7,432 nt of DNA, from positions 1 through 7,432 of the forward strand of contig JAUWOG010000106.1 in NCBI GenBank assembly GCA_030612305.1, in the 5' to 3' direction. The DNA is from Armatimonadota bacterium (GTDB lineage Bacteria; Armatimonadota; Zipacnadia; Zipacnadales; UBA11051). Below the pieces are notes generated by a model. It had not been told where the DNA came from and did no database searches. It saw nothing but the letters and a program-made list of their open reading frames with translations. This document shows positions 1-5,613 of the stretch, in pieces (position 1 is the first letter of the stretch; each line of letters opens with the position of its first letter). Position numbers and translations under genes: made by a program.

Positions 1-907
1 CGACTGCGCCCATTGCTCCGGGATGAGCGAAGTGTCCGGGGGAGTCTATGATGAACTCATCGGAGAGCGGTCTGCCGGCGCGGACTGCGGCGACAATCGG
101 GTCGTCATCGGGATGGTCGGGCGGCTCTTTGAGCTGCGGTAGAGGGCGGCCGGAGGCGCCGCGGGCGTTGCTGCGCAGGCGCAAGATATTGCCGCCGGCG
201 ATCTTCGGTCGCGCTTCCTCAGGTATGTCTTCGAACATCGTCATCATCCGCGCCGCGCCGGGACTGCGATGAGGCAGATCCGTCCCGAAGAGCAGACGGT
301 CGGAGCCGAAGCGGCGGATGAATTCCTCGTAGCCGCGGTGCTCCTGGTAAGCGGCCGTCTCGATGTGGATATTTGGCGCCTGAGTCAGCAGGGGGTAGAG
401 AGTGCGCCCGCTTCCCCAGGCTGTGCCGGTCAGGACAATCGGCAGCAGCGGATGGGCGCGGCAGAGCTCGAGGAGTTCGGCGTTGTCAACTTCAGCGCGG
501 CCTATGAACAGCGGAATGCGATGGCGCTCGAGCTCCGACAGGATCGGGCCAATGATGTACTCGGTGGTGCCGAAGTTGTGCGTCTTGGGAAAGATGCGCG
601 CGGTACGGACACCGGCCGAGAGCATCTCCTGAACGATTTCGTGCGCGGGTGCCATCTCGTCACAGTGGTCCGGAATGAGGACCCACTGTGGTATGAAGCG
701 AGGGTCATCGCCGATCTCGCGCATGAGGCGGCGGTTGCCGTAGTCGGCTGAGTACACGAAGGCTACGGCGTGGTAAACGACGGCAGCCATGATGTCGTAG
801 TAGTCGAAGTCACGGCGGTAATCCTCGAGCTTGTAGATGGTGGCGCGATGGCGGTTGGCGCGGATTCCGATCATGCAGTTGCAGTCGAGAAACGGTATGG
901 CTGACAT
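1..907 (-). CDS. Amidohydrolase-fold (TIM-barrel) protein, partial; degenerate metal site, start of a second domain
   Basis: The visible 302 residues start at ATG 907-905 and run off the left edge. The sequence looks like the amidohydrolase-2 (COG2159-type) fold. It begins with a beta-1 strand, FLDCNCMIG (residues 6-14), has barrel-like strands such as RIFPKTHNFG and IPLFIGR, and ends with the usual LLFGTDLP (206-212) and GGNILRL (238-244). D210 is the standard late metal-binding Asp. The usual HxH after the first strand is replaced by N10 and M12, and the beta-5 His is not evident (IVLTGTAWG, 157-165), so metal-dependent hydrolysis is doubtful. After the domain end, a linker (about 248-283) leads to a second strand-1-like segment, FIIDSPGHF (285-293), which suggests a tandem second barrel continuing outside the window. 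A weak GAGG lies about 12 nt before the ATG. The gene follows queC after 114 bp and a hairpin. Fold: fairly sure. Substrate: unknown. Confidence 0.8.
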   Translation of the reverse strand, partial: MSAIPFLDCNCMIGIRANRHRATIYKLEDYRRDFDYYDIMAAVVYHAVAFVYSADYGNRRLMREIGDDPRFIPQWVLIPDHCDEMAPAHEIVQEMLSAGVRTARIFPKTHNFGTTEYIIGPILSELERHRIPLFIGRAEVDNAELLELCRAHPLLPIVLTGTAWGSGRTLYPLLTQAPNIHIETAAYQEHRGYEEFIRRFGSDRLLFGTDLPHRSPGAARMMTMFEDIPEEARPKIAGGNILRLRSNARGASGRPLPQLKEPPDHPDDDPIVAAVRAGRPLSDEFIIDSPGHFAHPGAMGAV

Positions 908-954
908 TGTGCTTCAGGCCTCATTTCGTTGTTCTGACAGACTTATACGATTGA

Positions 955-995
955 AGCGGAAACGACACGTGGCGTTGCGCGGTGTCATTTCCGCT
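955..995 (-). other. Intercistronic 14-bp stem-loop between queC and the amidohydrolase gene
   Basis: Positions 955-968 and 982-995 are inverted repeats of 14 bp around a 13-nt loop (969-981). The loop itself can form a small GCG/CGC hairpin. The single non-Watson-Crick position pairs 963 with 987. In RNA from the minus strand this is a G-U wobble, whereas in RNA from the plus strand it would be an A-C mismatch, so the structure fits the minus-strand operon transcript better. No U-run follows the 3' arm, so it is not a classical intrinsic terminator. It could protect the queC mRNA end, act as a weak terminator, or separate expression of the two genes. The rest of the 908-1021 gap shows no convincing promoter; a TATAAG at 941-936 on the minus strand lacks a good -35. 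Confidence 0.7.
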
Positions 996-1021
996 CTGAT
1001 GAGCAATTCCCTCTTTGTGAC

Positions 1022-1726
1022 CTACAGCGAAGGCGCTGTTTCTTCCCAGATGCCGGCCTCGCGCAGCGCGCGCTGCAGCCGGAGGCAGCTTTCGCACTCG
1101 AAGCAATGTCGGGGACCGGCCTCGTAGCAACTGTAGATGCTATCAAGGCAGATGGCGCGTCGGGCGGCGGCGGCGACGATCGCGGCCTAGGGCATGGCGA
1201 TGGTAGGGCAGAGGAGGATCGGGTGGTTGGCGGTGGAGTGTGCCAGCAAGGCGGTGGCGGCCTCGACGAACCGGGGGCTGTTATCCGGGAATGTAGTTGC
1301 CTCTTCGGCATTGAAGCCGGCAATGATGGCATCACAATGGAGAGCTTCGGCGCAGGCGGCGGCGACCATGAGCAGGACTGCGTTGCGGTTGGGCACCCAC
1401 ACCTGGGCTGCAGTCTCGGCTGCTGCGGCGGGCTCATCGAGTTGAGATGCGTCGGGATGAGGGATGTCAGCGGCCCGGTCAGTGATGGCAGCGGAAGAAA
1501 TGCGGCCGAGCCAGGGGAGGGCGATGACGTGATGGGGGATGGCGAGACGAGCAGCCTGAATTGCCGCGGCGCGGATTTCGGGGACCGCTGCGCGCTGGCC
1601 GTAGTCGCAGGTGATGGCAACGCGGAGGTCGGCGTCAGATGTCGCCAGGTGCGCCGCGACGAGTGAGTCGAGGCCGCCTGAGAGGAGCACTACAGCCTGT
1701 GGCGCAGAGCGCGAGCCGGTTGGCAC
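1022..1726 (-). CDS. queC: 7-cyano-7-deazaguanine (preQ0) synthase QueC, interrupted by an in-frame TAG
   Basis: QueC converts 7-carboxy-7-deazaguanine to preQ0 with ATP and ammonia, in the queuosine/archaeosine precursor pathway. Visible signatures are the PP-loop SGGLDS (16-21), DYGQR (41-45), WVPNRN (110-115), GFNAEEATTFPDNS (137-150) and PTI (174-176). The reading frame meets TAG at 1189-1187 (codon 180), then continues in the same frame for 54 codons: AAIV, SCYE and a zinc site C200-x7-C208-x2-C211-x2-C214, ending at TAG 1024-1022. Counting the TAG as one residue gives 234 aa, a normal family length. Homologues usually have Lys where the TAG sits (pattern LxK-A-x-IV), and AAG to TAG is one base. 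A product stopping at 179 aa would lack all zinc cysteines. Start is GTG 1726-1724, with AGGG at 1739-1736, one base after the queD stop. No queE is seen nearby. The options are pseudogene, read error, or suppression/recoding. Confidence 0.9.
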
Positions 1727-1727
1727 T

Positions 1728-2099
1728 TCACTCTTCCCTGTAGGTTACGGCGGAGTCTTCGGTCTCGTAGAGCTTCACCTCATGAACCGAGACGCTTGGA
1801 TGTGAAAGCGCGTCATTGAGTGCGTGAAATATGAATGCGGCGAGATTCTCGGCAGTGACATTGGCTTCCGCGAACTCGGGGAGCTCATTGAGGTAGGTGT
1901 GGTCGAACCTGTCGAGCACTCCGTCGCAGATCGCCTTGAGCTCTCCGAAGTCCACGATCATGCCGGCCTCGTCGAGGCGGTCGCCCTGAATGGTGATTTC
2001 GGCCTTGTAGTTGTGGCCGTGGAGTTGGGCGCACTTGCCGTCGTATTGGCGGAGGTTGTGCGCGGCGGAGAACCTTCGGCGGACGGTGAGCCGGTACAC
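1728..2099 (-). CDS. queD: 6-carboxy-5,6,7,8-tetrahydropterin synthase QueD
   Basis: QueD is the zinc enzyme that turns 7,8-dihydroneopterin triphosphate into 6-carboxytetrahydropterin, the first committed step to preQ0. The 123-aa product has the family layout: FSAAH with zinc ligand H14, GKCAQLHGHNY with catalytic C23 and zinc ligands H27 and H29, MIVDFGELK (47-55), FDHTYLNE (65-72, catalytic Asp/His pair), VTAENLA (81-87) and the substrate-binding Glu in LYETED (110-115). Length is normal for the family. The start is taken as GTG 2099-2097, since GAGGGAGG lies 10 nt upstream and the protein then begins MYRLTV, as in homologues. The frame is open further up to the dgkA stop but has no better start. 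It lies 44 bp after dgkA-PAP2 and one base before queC, and stops with TGA. All key residues are present, so it should be active. Confidence 0.96.
   Translation of the reverse strand: MYRLTVRRRFSAAHNLRQYDGKCAQLHGHNYKAEITIQGDRLDEAGMIVDFGELKAICDGVLDRFDHTYLNELPEFAEANVTAENLAAFIFHALNDALSHPSVSVHEVKLYETEDSAVTYREE
1731..1739 (-). promoter_or_regulatory. Ribosome binding site deciding the queC GTG start
   Basis: On the minus strand the purine run AGGGAAGAG lies here, inside the last codons of queD, with AGGG 9 nt before GTG 1726-1724. There is no ATG nearby that gives a complete PP-loop, so this site supports GTG as the start and suggests translational coupling of queD and queC. Confidence 0.6.
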
Positions 2100-2109
2100 G
2101 TTGTGGATG

Positions 2110-2117
2110 CCTCCCTC
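2110..2117 (-). promoter_or_regulatory. Ribosome binding site deciding the queD GTG start
   Basis: Minus-strand GAGGGAGG ends 10 nt before GTG 2099-2097. It is the strongest Shine-Dalgarno match in the 44-bp gap between dgkA-PAP2 and queD. It fixes the start on a GTG, giving the usual QueD N-terminus. Confidence 0.6.
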
Positions 2118-2143
2118 GACCAGGTAGTGGCGAACGGAAAGAC

Positions 2144-2905
2144 TCAGTTGAATTGCCAGATGAAAAGTAGAAACCCGATGAGAGCGCCTGCGAGTGCGCC
2201 GAGCAGAGCTTCGGGGAGGGTATGAATCCGGGCCTGGATTCTGCTCTGAGTAAGCAGCGCGGCAAGAGCGAGAGCAAGGAGCATGATGGCGAGATCATGA
2301 GTCGCAAGCATGATGGCAACAGCGGCGAGAAAACCGAGCGCGGAGTGACCGGAGATGACGCCGCCGCGCCAGAAGGAGCCGCGTCCGGTGGCGCGCTTCA
2401 GCCAGGTGATGAAGATGCCAAGGAGTACGGCACCGCTGGTGACCACCTGCATCACGTTGAGCGCCGGCGCCGGGGGAACCTCGGGCAGGTTGGCGAACAC
2501 GGCGACAACGCGCGGAGTGGTGCTGAAGACGAGTATGGCGACACTGAGGCCGTAGGCGGAGGCAACAAGAACAGCGCCGGCAGCGACATCCTTCACGACC
2601 TTGGCGCGCGCGTCATAGCCCTCCACGACGAGCTCAACGGTGGCCTCGAGAGCAGTATTGATCATCTCCGCGACCAATACGACAGCCATGGCCGTGAAGA
2701 GGTGCAGGAAGTGCGTGAGGCCCACGCCGAGCGTCCATGCGGCGAGCAGCACAAGCGCGACGATGGTGAAATGGATGCGCATGTGACGCTGCGTTTCTAA
2801 GCAGAACAAGATGCCTTCCCAGGCATACTTGACACTGCGGACCACGGACGGCTTGCCCCGGCCCTTTGAGTCGTCGGGCTTGAGTTGATTGTCAGTGCTG
2901 TACAC
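2144..2905 (-). CDS. Diacylglycerol/undecaprenol kinase (DgkA) fused to a PAP2-type phosphatase domain
   Basis: Integral membrane protein with two enzyme domains. Numbering is from the upstream ATG at 2914. Residues about 27-130 are a small DgkA-type kinase: EGILFCLETQRHMRIH (33-48), the active-site block EMINTALEATVELV (83-96) and KDVAAGAV (108-115), with transmembrane helices near 49-66, 71-90 and 112-131. Residues about 155-253 resemble PAP2 phosphatases: C2 motif SGH (188-190) and C3 motif S224-R225-x5-H231-x3-E235, with Glu where Asp is usual, plus helices near 193-205, 207-222 and 236-253. The C1 motif (K-x6-RP) is not clear. Kinase and phosphatase together would interconvert lipid alcohols and lipid phosphates, probably undecaprenol or diacylglycerol; the substrate is inferred. 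GTG 2905 is preferred over ATG 2914 because GAGGAG sits 10 nt before the GTG but only 1 nt before the ATG. The start overlaps the end of ybeY, and the stop is TGA. Confidence 0.9.
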   Translation of the reverse strand: MYSTDNQLKPDDSKGRGKPSVVRSVKYAWEGILFCLETQRHMRIHFTIVALVLLAAWTLGVGLTHFLHLFTAMAVVLVAEMINTALEATVELVVEGYDARAKVVKDVAAGAVLVASAYGLSVAILVFSTTPRVVAVFANLPEVPPAPALNVMQVVTSGAVLLGIFITWLKRATGRGSFWRGGVISGHSALGFLAAVAIMLATHDLAIMLLALALAALLTQSRIQARIHTLPEALLGALAGALIGFLLFIWQFN

Positions 2906-3374
2906 TGCGTGCATGCTCCTCGAATTGCTTCATGATGGCGGTCTGCTTGTCGAGCATCATCTGTTTGGTCTCTTCATCGGAGTCGCTGTAGCCGATGGCG
3001 TGCAGAATAGCGTGAGCGACGAGAAACGCCAATTCCCATTCGACCGTGTGGCCTCGTTCGGCGGCCTGGAGGGCGGCTTGCTCCAGGGAGATGTATGCTT
3101 CGGCTTCGGTCTGTCCATCGGGTCCGGCTTCAGCTTCGAAGGCGATGACGTCTGTGGGTCTGTCAGCATTGAGCAGTTCTCTGTTGAGGCGCTGCATGGT
3201 GTGGTTGTCAACAACCACGATGCTGAAACAGTCGAGGTCGGCAGTCTCAGCTTCAGAGGCTGCCACAGCGACTCGCGTGAGCAAGTCGCCATCAAATGGC
3301 TGGTCCTGGAGGTCTCGGATCTCAACTCGCAGGGGTCGGTTCCCCCTCTTCGGTCTGTCCTTGTTGGGGTGCAT
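2892..3374 (-). CDS. ybeY: Endoribonuclease YbeY (16S rRNA maturation/quality control)
   Basis: YbeY is a zinc-dependent single-strand RNase needed for 16S rRNA 3'-end maturation and ribosome quality control. From ATG 3374 the product is 160 aa. Family motifs are LNRELLNADRPTDVIAF (63-79), AYISLEQAALQA (93-104) and the catalytic block HAILHAIGYSD (121-131). Zinc ligands H121 and H125 are present. The third ligand position of HxxxHxxxxxH carries Asp (D131) instead of His. The ATG gives a 53-bp overlap with pgpH, has no good ribosome binding site, and adds 14 residues before the usual beginning. A CTG at 3332-3330 has AGAGGGGG 9 nt upstream, overlaps pgpH by only 11 bp, and would give a typical-looking 146-aa protein starting M-RVEIRD. 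The last residues overlap the start of dgkA-PAP2, and the stop is TGA. Identity is firm; the start is open. Confidence 0.95.
   Translation of the reverse strand: MHPNKDRPKRGNRPLRVEIRDLQDQPFDGDLLTRVAVAASEAETADLDCFSIVVVDNHTMQRLNRELLNADRPTDVIAFEAEAGPDGQTEAEAYISLEQAALQAAERGHTVEWELAFLVAHAILHAIGYSDSDEETKQMMLDKQTAIMKQFEEHARSVQH
2916..2921 (-). promoter_or_regulatory. Ribosome binding site for dgkA-PAP2, favouring GTG 2905
   Basis: GAGGAG on the minus strand lies inside the 3' end of ybeY. It is 10 nt from GTG 2905-2903 and only 1 nt from ATG 2914-2912, so the GTG is the better-placed start. The arrangement suggests coupling to ybeY translation. Confidence 0.5.
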
Positions 3375-5598
3375 CGGGACCCGTGAGGCCGCGGATGTTT
3401 TCTGGCAGGAAGCTGTCGGGATAGCGCGTGCGGTGGTGGAACATCCTGGTGAGAGTGTTGGTGAAGCTCTGCTTGATGGTAGTGATATCTGCGAAGGTGA
3501 GAGGCGCTTCATCCATCTGGCCGTCTTCGATTTTCGCCTCGACAAGGCGGTCCACAAGCTCGGTAATACGCGTGGGCGTCGGGTCGTCCATCGTGCGGGC
3601 GGCTGCCTCGACGGTATCGGCGAGCATGATGATCGCGGTTTCCTTGCTCTGCGGTTTGGGGCCGTCGTAGCGGAAGTCTATCTCCCGCACCTCGTCGGGG
3701 TCGTCGGCCTCACTGACGGCTTTCCTGTAGAGGTATGAGACGAGAGTGGTGCCGTGATGTTCCGGGATGACGGCGATGATCTCGGCAGGCAAGCCGGCCT
3801 CGCGCGCTATCTCGATGCCCTCCTTCACGTGGGATATGAGGACGAGTGCGGAGAGGTGGGACGAGAGATGGTCATGCGGGCTCTCGGTCCCGAACTGGTT
3901 CTCAGTGAAAAACGACGGGCGCTTGAGCTTGCCGATATCATGATACATGCAGCAGACGCGTGTGAGAAGGCCGTTGGCCGCGATGGCCTCCGCCGCAGGC
4001 TCCGCGAGGTTGGCCACCATGACGGAGCTCTGATAGGAGCCGGGGCCCTCCGTGAGCATGCGCTTGAGCAGGGGCTCGTTGGGATTGAGCAGTTCGATGA
4101 GGCGCATTTCGTTGACGAGTTTGAGTGGCCGCTGGATGATCGTGACGGCGCCGACAGCCATGATGGCGGAGGCGAGGCCGCCGGCAGCGGCAACGCCGAG
4201 CTGCGCGGAGGTAATGCCCATCCCGAATACCTTGTTGCTGATGCTGAGAACAATGGGGTTGATGAGCGCGATTGAGATGGCGGCCCGCGTAAGCACGGTC
4301 GTCTTAGTTCGGCTGGCGGGGATGACGTAGGTAGCGGCCATGCCGCAGACAGCAGCGCTGACGAGCAGCCGCGCATCACCTCCGGTGGCGGCGATCAGGC
4401 CGATAAGCATGGCGACGAAGATGGATGCAGCGATGGCCACCTGGGGGCCGATGACGGACGCGATGAAGACGGCAAGCGCGGTGACGGTAGTGAGAACCCA
4501 GGCAGGATAGTGGGTGCTGCCTTCAAGCAGTCTGATGACGAGTACGGCGATGACGATGCTTGCGCAGAGAACATGGAAGAGGCGCTGGTCATCGTATGCT
4601 TGCCGCGCGAACCTGAGGACATACAGAGCCAGGGCGATGACAAGACCGAGAAGCAGGCCGAGCAGCGCAAGGGACTGGACGTAGTCTCTCTTCGATTGCA
4701 TGAGGCCGAGGGCCTGGAACATTGCGATGTGGGTTTCGGTGACGGTTTCCTTGGGACGGATGATGAGGTCCCCAGGCTGTAGCTGGCGGAGAACATCCTT
4801 GACAAGCGCCGCGGCCTCGGTGCGTGCCTGTTGCGTGGCTTCGGCGTCGTGGATGCGGTTGTGTCGCAGTACTGCCGCGGAGAGCCTGGCGACGGCGCGC
4901 GTCATCTGAGGGGACAGGTCGGGACGCCGGGCGGCCGTTTCCTGCGCCTGGCCCCTGGCGTTTTCGAGATCACCGCGGTCCTCCGGATAGTTGTGAATGG
5001 GCGTAGCCATGATGTCTGCGACGATTCTGGCAGTGGCTGCGCGTACCGTTTCGTAGGTGTCCGGGGCCATCTCGATGAGCAGACGCCCGGTGTCATCGTC
5101 GAGCGCCTCGGCGAATTCCTGGGGGGCCTGCCGGCGGAGATCCGCCGCATAGTCCTGAGGCGGTGGCGGCACGGCATCAGTGCTCGGGGCCTCGTCTTCG
5201 GCGGCGGCGTGCTCTTCCAGGGCGGCGGCATCCAGAGACCGTTGCCGGCGGATAGCGTCCGTTGCGGCGAATAGCTGCGATATGGCGGCCTGGGCATCAG
5301 CGTCGGCTTTGGGGTCCGGATTGTAAACGTCCGCGACCTTCTGCACGGCTTCCTTTCTCAGACGCTCGGTCTCGGCTCCATCAACGTAAACAGCGGCTCT
5401 GTCCGCGGTGATAGTTTGCATGCAACGGTCGCCGACGCTGAGCGAGACACGTGCGGGCTGGATGCGCCAGACCATCAGCAGGAAGACCAGCAGGATGGCA
5501 ATGATGACGGTCAACAGCTTGCGGAAGGCAGTGCTGCTGAGGCGGCGTCCAAAGAGAGCGATGCCGGGCCGGTTGTTGTTGTGGCTATTCCTCGGCAT
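3322..5598 (-). CDS. pgpH: 7TM-HD family phosphodiesterase (PgpH-like, c-di-AMP), first HD ligand replaced
   Basis: A 758-aa membrane protein of the 7TMR-HD family; characterised members hydrolyse cyclic-di-AMP. Order: one N-terminal helix (about 27-45), a long extracytoplasmic 7TMR-HDED-type region (about 46-305, with an Ala/Glu/Pro-rich stretch near 125-150), seven helices (about 307-488), and a cytoplasmic HD domain (about 495-725). HD residues seen are YHDIGK with H553-D554, H590 in LISHVK, H614-H615 in EHHGTTLVSYLY, and D661 in LADTVEA. KRPSFFTENQ (559-568) is a family hallmark. The first metal His expected in the TYxHS motif, 29 residues before the HD pair, is S524 in SYQSS, so activity or metal content may be altered. 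ATG 5598 has AAGGG 7 nt upstream and lies 15 bp after the phoH stop. TGA stop lies within ybeY if that gene starts at ATG 3374. Family: sure. Ligand: inferred from homologues. Confidence 0.95.
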   Translation of the reverse strand: MPRNSHNNNRPGIALFGRRLSSTAFRKLLTVIIAILLVFLLMVWRIQPARVSLSVGDRCMQTITADRAAVYVDGAETERLRKEAVQKVADVYNPDPKADADAQAAISQLFAATDAIRRQRSLDAAALEEHAAAEDEAPSTDAVPPPPQDYAADLRRQAPQEFAEALDDDTGRLLIEMAPDTYETVRAATARIVADIMATPIHNYPEDRGDLENARGQAQETAARRPDLSPQMTRAVARLSAAVLRHNRIHDAEATQQARTEAAALVKDVLRQLQPGDLIIRPKETVTETHIAMFQALGLMQSKRDYVQSLALLGLLLGLVIALALYVLRFARQAYDDQRLFHVLCASIVIAVLVIRLLEGSTHYPAWVLTTVTALAVFIASVIGPQVAIAASIFVAMLIGLIAATGGDARLLVSAAVCGMAATYVIPASRTKTTVLTRAAISIALINPIVLSISNKVFGMGITSAQLGVAAAGGLASAIMAVGAVTIIQRPLKLVNEMRLIELLNPNEPLLKRMLTEGPGSYQSSVMVANLAEPAAEAIAANGLLTRVCCMYHDIGKLKRPSFFTENQFGTESPHDHLSSHLSALVLISHVKEGIEIAREAGLPAEIIAVIPEHHGTTLVSYLYRKAVSEADDPDEVREIDFRYDGPKPQSKETAIIMLADTVEAAARTMDDPTPTRITELVDRLVEAKIEDGQMDEAPLTFADITTIKQSFTNTLTRMFHHRTRYPDSFLPENIRGLTGPDAPQQGQTEEGEPTPAS
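3342..3349 (-). promoter_or_regulatory. Shine-Dalgarno-like purine run upstream of a possible CTG start of ybeY
   Basis: Minus-strand AGAGGGGG is the best ribosome-binding match around the start of ybeY. Nine nt downstream is the in-frame CTG 3332-3330, not ATG, GTG or TTG. The annotated-style ATG 3374 lies upstream of this site and cannot use it. The run is inside the last codons of pgpH, so its match could also be chance. Confidence 0.35.
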
Positions 5599-5613
5599 GT
5601 TGAAGCCCTTGCA

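Noticed and set aside
269..751. 160-codon plus-strand frame, opposite the amidohydrolase gene
   Set aside because: No family features; it is a shadow of the minus-strand TIM-barrel coding frame.
1022..1024. Reading the second queC stop TAG as sense too, extending the protein by about 36 codons to a TGA
   Set aside because: QueC homology and normal length end at this TAG, and the extension has no family resemblance, so it looks like the true stop.
985..1620. Long minus-strand frame out of phase with queC, rich in Pro and Ser
   Set aside because: Low-complexity product without motifs, while the other phase carries all QueC signatures. A frameshift in queC is not needed, because homology stays in one phase across the TAG.
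2222..2800. 192-codon plus-strand frame, opposite dgkA-PAP2
   Set aside because: Highly charged, low-complexity translation antisense to two recognisable membrane domains; a shadow frame.
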